NCBI RefSeq assembly: GCF_008001015.1
Contig: NZ_CP042862.1
Span: forward strand, 1,798,001-1,862,000
Direction of reading: 5' to 3'
Length of the DNA: 64,000 nucleotides
Source: Serinicoccus profundi
GTDB taxonomy: Bacteria > Actinomycetota > Actinomycetes > Actinomycetales > Dermatophilaceae
The position numbers were made by a program, and so were the translations under genes. Under the pieces are notes generated by a model, which saw only the letters and a program-made list of their open reading frames with translations, searched no databases and was not told the DNA's origin. Every line of letters begins with the position of its first letter. The stretch's first letter is position 1. Of this stretch, positions 15,253 to 23,436 are shown piece after piece.

Positions 15253-16713
15253 TCAGGCGCCGGTCAGCTTCTCCCGCAGCGCGGCCAGGGCCTCGTCAGA
15301 GGCCAGCGTGCCGGTGCTGTCGTCGGAGCTGGAGTCGTCCGAGGAGTAGGACGTGGAGGCCGGGGCGACCTCGACACCACTGTCGGCGTCGGCCTCCGAG
15401 GCGGCATCCACCTGCGCCTTGTGCGCCTCCCAGCGGGCGTGGGCGTCGGCGTACTCCTTCTCCCACTTCTCCCGCTGCTCCTCGTGGCCCTCGAGCCACT
15501 CGTTGGTCTCCGGGTCGAAGCCCTCGGGGTACTTGTAGTTGCCCTGCTCGTCGTACTCCGCGGCCATGCCGTAGAGCGTCGGGTCGAACTCGTTGGCGAC
15601 CGCGTCGTTGGCCTGCTTGAGCGACAGCGAGATGCGGCGGCGCTCCAGGTCGATGTCGATGACCTTGACGAAGACCTCGGCACCCACGGTGACGATCTGC
15701 TCGGGCAGCTCGACGTGACGCTCGGCCAGCTCGGAGATGTGGACCAGGCCCTCGATGCCGTCCTCGACGCGCACGAACGCACCGAAGGGGACGAGCTTGG
15801 TGACCTTACCGGGCACGACCTGACCGATGGCGTGGGTCCGGGCGAAGGTCTGCCACGGGTCCTCGAGGGTCGCCTTGAGCGAGAGCGACACGCGCTCGCG
15901 GTCCATGTCGACGTCGAGCACCTCGACGGTGACCTCGTCGCCGACCTCGACGACCTCACCCGGGTGGTCGATGTGCTTCCACGAGAGCTCGGAGACGTGC
16001 ACGAGGCCGTCCACACCGCCGCCGAGGTCCACGAAGGCACCGAAGTTGACGATGCTGCTGACCACACCGGAGCGGACCTGGCCCTTGGCGAGCTCCTTGA
16101 GGAAGGTGGTGCGCACCTCCGACTGGGTCTGCTCGAGCCAGGCGCGGCGGGACAGGACCACGTTGTTGCGGTTCTTGTCCAGCTCGATGATCTTGGCCTC
16201 GATCTCCTTGCCGACATAGGGCTGGAGGTCGCGCACGCGGCGCATCTCGACCAGGGAGGCCGGCAGGAAGCCGCGCAGACCGATGTCGAGGATGAGGCCA
16301 CCCTTGACGACCTCGATGACGGTGCCGGTGACGACGCCGTCCTCCTCCTTGATCTTCTCGATCGAGCCCCAGGCGCGCTCGTACTGCGCGCGCTTCTTGG
16401 ACAGGATCAGGCGGCCTTCCTTGTCCTCCTTCTGGAGGACCAGGGCCTCGACCTCGTCGCCGACGGTGACGACCTCGGACGGGTCGACGTCGTGCTTGAT
16501 GGCGAGCTCGCGGGAGGGGATGACACCCTCGGTCTTGTAGCCGATGTCGAGCAGGACCTCGTCGCGGTCGACCTTGACGATCACTCCCTCGACGATGTCG
16601 CCGTCGTTGAAGTTCTTGATCGTGGCATCGATGGCCGCGAGCAGTTCCTCCTCAGATCCGATGTCGTTGACAGCGATCTGGGAGATGGCCTTATCGGCCG
16701 TGGTGGCAGTCAT
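15253..16713 (-). CDS. rpsA: 30S ribosomal protein S1
   Basis: mRNA-binding ribosomal protein. 486 aa with four S1 (OB-fold) repeats: about residues 36-105, 123-188, 209-277 and 294-363. Repeats 3 and 4 are the best preserved (GVVSSIVNFGAFVDLGGGVDGLVHVSEL and the matching VTKLVPFGAFVRVEDGIEGLVHISEL, described here in parts). The C-terminus is a long acidic and serine-rich tail (SYSSDDSSSDDS), typical of the short actinobacterial S1. It has its own promoter at 16832-16860 and a strong terminator. Confidence 0.97.
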   Translation of the reverse strand: MTATTADKAISQIAVNDIGSEEELLAAIDATIKNFNDGDIVEGVIVKVDRDEVLLDIGYKTEGVIPSRELAIKHDVDPSEVVTVGDEVEALVLQKEDKEGRLILSKKRAQYERAWGSIEKIKEEDGVVTGTVIEVVKGGLILDIGLRGFLPASLVEMRRVRDLQPYVGKEIEAKIIELDKNRNNVVLSRRAWLEQTQSEVRTTFLKELAKGQVRSGVVSSIVNFGAFVDLGGGVDGLVHVSELSWKHIDHPGEVVEVGDEVTVEVLDVDMDRERVSLSLKATLEDPWQTFARTHAIGQVVPGKVTKLVPFGAFVRVEDGIEGLVHISELAERHVELPEQIVTVGAEVFVKVIDIDLERRRISLSLKQANDAVANEFDPTLYGMAAEYDEQGNYKYPEGFDPETNEWLEGHEEQREKWEKEYADAHARWEAHKAQVDAASEADADSGVEVAPASTSYSSDDSSSDDSTGTLASDEALAALREKLTGA

Positions 16714-16831
16714 GTAGTAGGGACTCCGATTGTGGACAGGATTTATGGATGATGTGTGCGGTGAGCGGCCCCGTCACTCCCGGTGACACCGAGGATTTCG
16801 GGCACCACGAACACGCGGATCGCGCGATGAC

Positions 16832-16860
16832 AGCCTATCGAGGCGCGCGGTGCAGGTCAA
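16832..16860 (-). promoter_or_regulatory. Housekeeping sigma promoter for rpsA
   Basis: On the minus strand TTGACC, a 17-base spacer, then TAGGCT: an almost ideal actinobacterial HrdB/SigA promoter. It would give an rpsA leader of about 110 bases. It starts right beside the divergent methyltransferase gene. Confidence 0.75.
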
Positions 16861-16879
16861 AGCGGGCACACTGGGTCGT

Positions 16880-17707
16880 ATGAGCGGCACCGGCCCGGCC
16901 CCGACCCCCGACCGCGCCCTGCGGCGCCCGGCCACGCACGCGGAGTCCGTCCGGGCGGGACGGTCGTGGTGGGACGCGGAGGCGGACGCCTACTACCGCG
17001 AGCACGGCGCCCAGCTGGGCGATGGGGAGCTGACCTGGGGCCCGGAGGGATGGACCGAGCGGGATCTGGGTCTGCTCGGGGACCTGACCGGCCGTGACCT
17101 CCTCGAGGTCGGGGCCGGTGGCGCGCAGGGCGGGCGCTGGTGCGCCGGGCAGGGCGCACGCGTCGTCAGCACCGACGTCAGCGGCGGGATGCTTCAGGTC
17201 GCCCGGAGGATCGACGCCCGGCACGCGGGCAGCACCCCGGCGGGCTACGCCCAGTGCGACGGGGCCGTGCTGCCCTTCCCCGACGCGACCTTCGACCTCG
17301 TCGTCACCGCGCACGGCGTGCTCGCCTTCGTCCCCGACGCCGCAGCGACCCTGACGGAGTGGGCGCGGGTGCTGCGCCCCGGAGGGCGCGTGGTCTTCTC
17401 CCTCCCCCACCCCTTCCGCTGGGTCTTCCCCGACGCCGCCGACGAGTCGGGCCTCGTGGCGCGCTACCCCTACTTCGACGACGCGGCCTACGTCGAGGAG
17501 ACCGAGGAAGGGGTGGCCACCTACACCGAGCACCACCGCACCGTCGGCGATCTCGTCCGGGCCGTGCACCGGGCCGGGCTCGTCCTCACCGATCTCGTGG
17601 AGCTGGAGTGGCCGGAGTCGCGCGACCTCGTCTGGGGTGGGTGGGGTCCGCTCCGCGGTCGTCTGCTGCCCGGTACGGCCGTCCTGGTGGCCCATCGTCC
17701 CGGGTAG
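16880..17707 (+). CDS. SAM-dependent methyltransferase, type 11 (substrate unknown)
   Basis: 275 aa class I methyltransferase. SAM-binding motif I is LLEVGAGGAQGGRW, motif II around VVSTDVSGGM, then CDGAVLPFPDATFDLVV and the post-motif VLRPGGRVVFSLPHPFRW. ATG 16880 is preferred over an upstream in-frame start at 16850, which would lie in the rpsA promoter. The acceptor substrate is not recognisable. Stands alone between rpsA (divergent) and livK (same strand, about 100 bases on). Confidence 0.85.
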   Translation: MSGTGPAPTPDRALRRPATHAESVRAGRSWWDAEADAYYREHGAQLGDGELTWGPEGWTERDLGLLGDLTGRDLLEVGAGGAQGGRWCAGQGARVVSTDVSGGMLQVARRIDARHAGSTPAGYAQCDGAVLPFPDATFDLVVTAHGVLAFVPDAAATLTEWARVLRPGGRVVFSLPHPFRWVFPDAADESGLVARYPYFDDAAYVEETEEGVATYTEHHRTVGDLVRAVHRAGLVLTDLVELEWPESRDLVWGGWGPLRGRLLPGTAVLVAHRPG

Positions 17708-17810
17708 GTCACAGTTTGGTGACGATGACCACCCCGCAGCCACCTGCGGCCTAGGGTGAGATCCCGTGGACCGGGCAACGATGCCCACCGACACATCAGA
17801 GAGGTGACAC

Positions 17811-19166
17811 ATGCGTGTGAAGACGCACCTGAGGAGCGCAGCCGCACTGTCGGCGCTCGCCCTGCTGGCCGCCTGCGGCGACGCCGAGGAGCCGCAGACC
17901 GACAGCGAGGCCTCCGCCGAGGACACCCCCGCCGAGGATGCCGAGGCAGAGGAGACGGAGTCCGCCGACGACACCATGGAGAGCGAGGAGCCCGCGGCCG
18001 GCGGTGACGGGAACACCTCCGAGACCTTCACCTTCGGCTACGTGCTCCCGGAGACCGGCCAGCTGGCCTTCCTCGGCCCGCCCCAGATCGAGGCCCTCGG
18101 CCTGGCCATCGAGGACATCAACGCCGCGGGCGGCGTCCTCGGCAACGAGGTCCCCGCGCCGATCGCCGGTGACGAGGCCGGCCAGGAGGCCGCCGCCCAG
18201 CAGGCCGCCGACCGCATCCTCTCCGAGCAGCCCAGCGCCATCGTGGGCGCTGCGGCCTCCGGCATGTCCCTGGCCATCGTCGACCGGGTCACCGGCGCCA
18301 ACGTCATGCAGTGCTCCGGCTCCAACACGGCGCCGACCTTCACCGACTACGAGGACGACGGGCTCTACATCCGCACGGCGCCCTCGGACGCGCTGCAGGG
18401 ACCGGTGCTCGCCAACACCATCGTCAACGACGGCTACAGCAATGTCGCCATCGTCGCCCGTGCCGACGACTACGGCTCGGGCCTGGCCGAGGCCACGGCC
18501 ACCGCCCTGGAGAACGCCGGGGCGACCGTGTCCCTCAACGAGACCTACGACCCGCTGGCGCGCGAGTTCAACGCCGTCGTGTCGTCGGTGGAGGCCGCCG
18601 AGCCGGACGCCGTGGTCGTCATCGCCTTCGAGGAGGGCGCGCAGATTCTCCAGGGGATGTTCGAGGCCGGCCTCACGCCTGACGCGGTGGGTGTCTACGG
18701 CGCCGACGGTCTGCGCTCCGCCGACCTCGGCAGCATCGTCAACGAGTCCGACCCGGGCGTCATCGCCGGGATGAAGGGCACCGCCCCGGCCTCGGCCGAC
18801 AACCCCGACTTCATCACGAAGCTGGAGGAGTTCGCGCCCGACCTCGAGGAGACGCAGTTCGCGCCGCAGGTCTACGACTGCGCCGTCACCATGGCGCTCG
18901 CCGCCGAGGTCGCCGGCTCGGTCAACGCCGCCGACTTCAAGGCCGAGGTCAACGGCGTCACCAGCGAGGGCACCGAGTGCACCTCCTTCGAGGAGTGCAA
19001 GGGCCTCATCGAGGACGGCGAGGACATCGACTACAACGGCGCCAGCGGTCCGTTGGACTTCACCGAGGCGGGCGAGCCGGGGACGGCCACCATCGAGGTC
19101 TACGAGTTCGACGACGCCGGTGACCTGCAGTCGGTGGAGACGGTCGAGGCCAACCCTGTGGAGTAG
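17811..19166 (+). CDS. livK: Branched-chain amino-acid-type ABC transporter substrate-binding lipoprotein
   Basis: 451 aa periplasmic-binding-protein type I family. Signal peptide ends in the lipobox LLAAC with Cys22 as lipid anchor. Residues 23-65 are a strongly acidic Glu/Asp/Ser linker that probably spans the cell wall. The binding domain begins with FTFGYVLPETGQLAFLG. RBS GAGAGGTGA is well placed. The binding pocket sequence fits LivK-type proteins, but the true ligand could be amino acid, amide or urea. Its permease and ATPase genes (livHMGF) lie just downstream but on the opposite strand, so the system is made from two convergent transcripts. Confidence 0.9.
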   Translation: MRVKTHLRSAAALSALALLAACGDAEEPQTDSEASAEDTPAEDAEAEETESADDTMESEEPAAGGDGNTSETFTFGYVLPETGQLAFLGPPQIEALGLAIEDINAAGGVLGNEVPAPIAGDEAGQEAAAQQAADRILSEQPSAIVGAAASGMSLAIVDRVTGANVMQCSGSNTAPTFTDYEDDGLYIRTAPSDALQGPVLANTIVNDGYSNVAIVARADDYGSGLAEATATALENAGATVSLNETYDPLAREFNAVVSSVEAAEPDAVVVIAFEEGAQILQGMFEAGLTPDAVGVYGADGLRSADLGSIVNESDPGVIAGMKGTAPASADNPDFITKLEEFAPDLEETQFAPQVYDCAVTMALAAEVAGSVNAADFKAEVNGVTSEGTECTSFEECKGLIEDGEDIDYNGASGPLDFTEAGEPGTATIEVYEFDDAGDLQSVETVEANPVE

Positions 19167-19184
19167 GTCGGTATGACCCCCCGT

Positions 19185-19215
19185 GGTGACCGGGGCACCG
19201 CCTCGGTCACCACGT
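19185..19215. terminator. Hairpin 1 between livK and livF
   Basis: Stem GTGGTGACCG/CGGTCACCAC, 10 bp, 11-base loop, 18 bases after the livK stop. Confidence 0.65.
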
Positions 19216-19221
19216 CCACGT

Positions 19222-19264
19222 CGGACGGCCCGGCACCCTTCGAGGGTGCAGGGCCGTCCGACGT
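19222..19264. terminator. Hairpin 2 between livK and livF, long bidirectional terminator
   Basis: Arms GTCGGACGGCCC plus GCACCC pair with GGGTGC plus GGGCCGTCCGAC, with one opposed G/A mismatch and loop TTCGA. About 18 paired bases. Suits termination from both sides between convergent livK and livHMGF. Confidence 0.8.
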
Positions 19265-19289
19265 ACTGGGGGGTGGTGGGGACCAGGCC

Positions 19290-20039
19290 TCACTCCTGGA
19301 TGCGTGCCAGGGTGCCGAGATAGAGCTCGATGACCTTCGGGTCGGTGGCCAGCTCCGCGCCGGTGCCGGTGTAGGCGTCCTGGCCCTGGTCGAGGACGTA
19401 GGCCCGGTCGGAGATGTCGAGGCACTGGCGGGCGTTCTGCTCGACCATGAGCACCGACACCCCTGCCTCGTTGATCCTCGACACGGCCTCGAAGACCGAG
19501 TCCTGCATGAGGGGCGACAGCCCGGCCGACGGCTCGTCGAGGAAGAGCACGTGCGGACCGGTCATCAGGGCGCGTCCCATAGCGACGACCTGCCGCTCCC
19601 CACCGGACAGCGACCCGGCGCGCTGGGCCCGGCGGTCGGCGAGCAGGGGGTAGAGGTCGCTGACCTCGCGGAAGCGCTCGGCATACTCCTTGGGCCGGAG
19701 GTAGAGCCCCATCTGGAGGTTCTCCTCGACCGTGAGGGAGGGGAAGACGTTGTTGTTCTGCGGGACGTAGCCCAGCCCGTCGGTGACCAGCTTGTGGGCA
19801 GGGCGGGAGGTGATGTCGGTGCCCTGCAGCATGACCTTGCCGGAGCGGACCGGGACCAGCCCGAACATCGCCTTGATGAGGGTGGACTTGCCGGCACCGT
19901 TGGGCCCGATGATGCCGACCAGCTCCCCTGTCCGCACCTCGACCGAGCACCCGCGCAGGATGTCGACGTCGGGGATGTAGCCGGCCACCAGCTCCTCGGT
20001 CCACAGGACCCGCTCGCCGGTGCTCGCGTGCTCGTTCAC
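19290..20039 (-). CDS. livF: Branched-chain amino-acid ABC transporter ATP-binding protein LivF
   Basis: 249 aa ATPase. Walker A GPNGAGKST, signature LSGGERQ, Walker B VLFLDEPSAGL, H-loop in VLMVEQNARQ, where the switch His is replaced by Gln; EQN is usual in LivF. GTG start overlaps the livG stop by 4 bases. Last gene of livHMGF. Confidence 0.94.
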   Translation of the reverse strand: MNEHASTGERVLWTEELVAGYIPDVDILRGCSVEVRTGELVGIIGPNGAGKSTLIKAMFGLVPVRSGKVMLQGTDITSRPAHKLVTDGLGYVPQNNNVFPSLTVEENLQMGLYLRPKEYAERFREVSDLYPLLADRRAQRAGSLSGGERQVVAMGRALMTGPHVLFLDEPSAGLSPLMQDSVFEAVSRINEAGVSVLMVEQNARQCLDISDRAYVLDQGQDAYTGTGAELATDPKVIELYLGTLARIQE

Positions 20040-20962
20040 GACTGCTCCCCGTCCTTGAGTGAGCGGTGGGTGCCGAGGTAGGCGTCGATGACCGCGGCAT
20101 CCTTGCGGATGTCATCAGGGCGTCCCTCGGCGATGACCTTGCCCTGCGCGAAGCAGACGACCCAGTCGCTGATCGACATGATGACGTCCATGTCGTGCTC
20201 GACGAGGACGATCGTCATACCGTCGTCCCGCAGGGCCTCGATATGCCCCAGCAGGGACTGGGTCAGGGCGGGGTTGACCCCGGCCATCGGCTCGTCGAGC
20301 AGGATCATCGCCGGCTGGACCATGAGGGCCCGGGCCATCTCCAGCAGCTTGCGCTGCCCGCCGGACATGGTGCCGGCGAACTCGTCGCGCATGTGGGTGA
20401 GGTTGAACCTGCCGAGCAGCTCCTCGGCCCGGCTGCGGATCCCGGCCTCCTGACCGGCCCACGACGGGCGCAGCAGCGAGGTGAGCAGGCGTTCACCGCG
20501 CTGGCCGGTGGCGCCCAGCATGAGGTTCTCCAGGCTGGTCAGGCGGGTCAGGGCCTTGGTCAGCTGGAAGGTCCGGACCATGCCCTGCCGGGCGATGCGG
20601 TAGGACGGGGCACCACTGATGTCCTTGCCCTCGAACGACCACTGGCCGCTGTCGGGCTTGTCGAAGCCGGTGATGAGGTTGAAGAAGGTCGACTTGCCCG
20701 CGCCGTTCGGCCCGATGAGCGCCGTGATGGTCCCCCGCTGGATCTCCAGGTGCTCGACCTCGACTGCACGAACCCCACCGAAGTGCCGCGACATGTCGTC
20801 GGCCACGAGGATGGCGTCGGGCTTGGCGACGCCGGGGACGTTGGCCACCCCGGCCAGCGCCGCGGCCGCGCGCCGGGCACCGACCGAGAGGGTCTTCTCC
20901 TGCTCCCGCTCGTGCACCGCCTCGCGCTGGGCGAGCAGGTCCTCTTGCGTGTCATCGGACAT
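20036..20962 (-). CDS. livG: Branched-chain amino-acid ABC transporter ATP-binding protein LivG
   Basis: 308 aa. Walker A GPNGAGKST, signature MSGGQRKLLEMARAL, Walker B ILLDEPMAGVN, H-loop VEHDMD. The C-terminal helix typical of LivG follows. It has an N-terminal extension of about 50 residues (MSDDTQEDLLAQ...), longer than usual, of unknown role. Overlaps livM by 11 bases. Confidence 0.94.
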   Translation of the reverse strand: MSDDTQEDLLAQREAVHEREQEKTLSVGARRAAAALAGVANVPGVAKPDAILVADDMSRHFGGVRAVEVEHLEIQRGTITALIGPNGAGKSTFFNLITGFDKPDSGQWSFEGKDISGAPSYRIARQGMVRTFQLTKALTRLTSLENLMLGATGQRGERLLTSLLRPSWAGQEAGIRSRAEELLGRFNLTHMRDEFAGTMSGGQRKLLEMARALMVQPAMILLDEPMAGVNPALTQSLLGHIEALRDDGMTIVLVEHDMDVIMSISDWVVCFAQGKVIAEGRPDDIRKDAAVIDAYLGTHRSLKDGEQS

Positions 20963-21941
20963 CGAGACGCAGCTCCTTGTGGTTGCCGATGAGCCCGGAC
21001 GGTCGGAACATCATGAGCATCATGAGACCGAGCCCGACCGCGGCGAACCGGACGGCGCCGATGTCGCTGGGCGCGAGGATGCTCGTGGGGATCCACCCGG
21101 CCGACATGGCACTCCGGAGGAAGGCGTCCAGGAAGGTCAGGAGGAACCAGAAGACGATCGACCCGAGGATCGGCCCCGCCACGCGGCTGGCTCCCCCGAG
21201 GATCGTGATCGTCCAGAGGTAGAAGGTGATGATGGGGATGAAGGCGTCCGGGGTGATGGCCTGGCTGTTGATGGCGAGCAGCGAACCGGCCAGCGCACCG
21301 AGCACTCCCCCGAGGACCAGGGCCTGCATCTTGTAGGCGAAGACGTTCTTGCCCAGGCTGCGGGCGGCGTCCTCGTCCTCGCGGACGGCCCTCAGGACGC
21401 GACCCCAGGGGCTGTGGATGAGCAGCCACACGAGCGCCGCCGCGAGCAGCGTCGCGCCCCAGGCCACCGTCATGAGCCACAGGGCACGGTCGCTGAAGCT
21501 CAGCGGACCCAGCTCGAGCGGGCCGGTGTAGGGGTTGACGGCGTAGAACCCTCCGGCGAACTGGACCAGGCCGAAGACCCCACCGGTGACCGGCTCGGCG
21601 AAGGAGGACCGGAAGACGTAACGCAGCACCTCGGCGGCGGCGATCGTCGCGATGGCGAGGTAGTCACCCCGCAGCCGGAGGGTGGGGATGCCGAGGATGA
21701 GCGCCAGCACGACGGCGCACGCCATCCCGACGAGCACGCCCGCCCAGAGCGGCAGGTCGAGCGACAGCACCGAGATGGCCGTGCCGTAGGCACCGACGAG
21801 CATGAACCCGACCTGGCCGAAGTTGAGCAGACCGGTGTAGCCGAAGTGGATGTTGAGCCCGATCGCGGCCAGCGCGTAGATCGCGGCCTCGGGGCCGAGC
21901 GCGCCGCGGACGGCGACCGAGAGCACTGCCAGGAAGTCCAT
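20952..21941 (-). CDS. livM: Branched-chain amino-acid ABC transporter permease LivM
   Basis: 329 aa, eight or more membrane segments. Family motifs: YTGLLNFGQVGFMLVGAYG near the N-terminus and the cytoplasmic loop GRVLRAVREDEDAARSLGKN that contacts the ATPases. Start ATG 21941, 11 bases after livH. Homologous to LivH along the core. Confidence 0.94.
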   Translation of the reverse strand: MDFLAVLSVAVRGALGPEAAIYALAAIGLNIHFGYTGLLNFGQVGFMLVGAYGTAISVLSLDLPLWAGVLVGMACAVVLALILGIPTLRLRGDYLAIATIAAAEVLRYVFRSSFAEPVTGGVFGLVQFAGGFYAVNPYTGPLELGPLSFSDRALWLMTVAWGATLLAAALVWLLIHSPWGRVLRAVREDEDAARSLGKNVFAYKMQALVLGGVLGALAGSLLAINSQAITPDAFIPIITFYLWTITILGGASRVAGPILGSIVFWFLLTFLDAFLRSAMSAGWIPTSILAPSDIGAVRFAAVGLGLMMLMMFRPSGLIGNHKELRLDVR

Positions 21942-21952
21942 CGTTCCTCTCC

Positions 21953-23272
21953 TCAGCCGACCCGCTCGCGTCGGCCCAGGATGCCCTGGGGCCGGACGAG
22001 GAGCACGATGATCATGACGAGCAGCGCCCACATGTAGGACAACGAGGCCGGGAACCACAGGGTGGACAGCTGCGAGACCAGGCCGATGACGAGCGAGCCG
22101 AGCATCGCGCCGTACGCGCTGCCGAGCCCGCCGAGGATGACACCGGCGAACATGAGCAGGAGCAGCTCGAAGCCCATCTCGCTGTAGATCGCCTGGGTCA
22201 GCCCGAAGAACACTCCGCCGATCGCGGCCAGCGCGCCGCCGAGCACCCAGACGACGAGGATGACGCGCTGCACGTCGATGCCGGAGGCTTCCGCGAGGTC
22301 CTTGTTGTCGTTGACCGCACGCATCGCGGTACCGATCCGCGTGCGCTGCAGCACGACGGCGACGGCGATCATGATGGCGAAGGCCAGCACGGTGATGATG
22401 AGGTCGCGCGGGGTGATCCTGACCGGCCCGAGGGTCCAGGCCGTCTGCAGGGAGTACTCGTCGTACTGCTGGCGGCGGGACCCGAAGACGATGAGGACGA
22501 GGTGTCGGAGCAGCAGGGAGAGCCCGATCGCGACGATGAACATCTGGATCAGCCCGGCGCCCCGTCGGCGCAGCGGACGCCACAGGCCGACCTCGAAGCC
22601 TCCGGCGACCGCACCACCGACGGCCATGGCGAGGACCGCGGCGAGGACGATGGGCAGGTTGCCCGGTGCCGTGCTGAGGAAGTAGGCCGCGACGGCGCCG
22701 ATGGTGACGAACTCGCCGTGGGCGAAGTTGATGAGTTTCGTCGTCCCGAACACCAGGGACAGGCCCACGGCCGTGATGGCGATGATCGCGCCGAACTTCA
22801 CGCCGTCGACGACGAGCTGCAGCACCCGGCCCACGGGGATGCCGCCAGCGGCCTCCTCCACCTCGCCGGTCCCGAGCTGGAAGATCACCCCCTGCGAGGC
22901 TCCTGGCCGCACCGTCACCCCGTCGAGGACCTCGCCCCCCTCTGCTCGGGGGGCCACCCCCTCGGGAAGGCCGGAGACGTCGAGCGTCACGGTGTAGGAC
23001 CCGGGGCCGGGCAGCGGGACCGCCCACTTCCCCTCCGCGTCGGTCGTCGCGGTGCCCACCTCGGAGCCGTCCTGGCTGACGGTGATCGTGACCCCCTCCA
23101 GGGGTTCGCGGTCGGGGTCACGCAGGGTCCCCTGGACCATCTCCGCCGCCTCCTCCGCGGCGCCGACCACCGCCGTCGGGGCCACGTGGACGGGCACGGC
23201 TCCTGCCGGGGCTGCGGCCAGCAGCATCCAGAGAAAGATGGCAGCCAAGGCTGCCCACAGGCGGGGGGTCAC
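21953..23272 (-). CDS. livH: Branched-chain amino-acid ABC permease LivH with secreted N-terminal domain
   Basis: 439 aa. Start GTG 23272 has a strong AAGGAG six bases upstream. Residues 1-25 look like a cleavable signal peptide (LWAALAAIFLWMLLAAAPAGA). Residues about 46-133 (GTLRDPDREPLEGVTITV..., with TTDAEGKWAVPLPGPGSYTV) have the pattern of a carboxypeptidase-regulatory-like or SdrD-B-like beta-sandwich, placed outside the membrane. The permease core begins near residue 148, with the LivH motif FGTTKLINFAHGEFVTIGA and the coupling loop IGTAMRAVNDNKDLAEASGI. Plain LivH is about 290-310 aa, so the extra domain is real. It may meet the LivK lipoprotein or the cell wall. First gene of the operon. 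Confidence 0.92.
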   Translation of the reverse strand: MTPRLWAALAAIFLWMLLAAAPAGAVPVHVAPTAVVGAAEEAAEMVQGTLRDPDREPLEGVTITVSQDGSEVGTATTDAEGKWAVPLPGPGSYTVTLDVSGLPEGVAPRAEGGEVLDGVTVRPGASQGVIFQLGTGEVEEAAGGIPVGRVLQLVVDGVKFGAIIAITAVGLSLVFGTTKLINFAHGEFVTIGAVAAYFLSTAPGNLPIVLAAVLAMAVGGAVAGGFEVGLWRPLRRRGAGLIQMFIVAIGLSLLLRHLVLIVFGSRRQQYDEYSLQTAWTLGPVRITPRDLIITVLAFAIMIAVAVVLQRTRIGTAMRAVNDNKDLAEASGIDVQRVILVVWVLGGALAAIGGVFFGLTQAIYSEMGFELLLLMFAGVILGGLGSAYGAMLGSLVIGLVSQLSTLWFPASLSYMWALLVMIIVLLVRPQGILGRRERVG

Positions 23273-23393
23273 GGGATCTCCTTCGATGCGGACACGGGGA
23301 GTAAACCACAGGTCGACCCCCCTGCACAGCACCACCTCGCGTCGGTGCCGAGCGGTCGGGCCAGCGGTCGTGCGGACGCCGCCTGCGCGCCGT

Positions 23394-23412
23394 GGCCGCC
23401 GCCTCGGCGGCC
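23394..23412 (-). terminator. polA terminator hairpin
   Basis: Perfect 8-bp stem GGCCGCCG/CGGCGGCC with a 3-base loop, 25 bases past the polA stop. Confidence 0.6.
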
Positions 23413-23436
23413 GTCGCCCGGGGGTGCGCCGCAGAC

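Noticed and set aside
13344-15620. Long + strand open frame opposite the BCCT gene
   Set aside because: Shadow frame full of Asp/Arg/Gly/His; the minus strand gene has clear membrane helices and BCCT motif.
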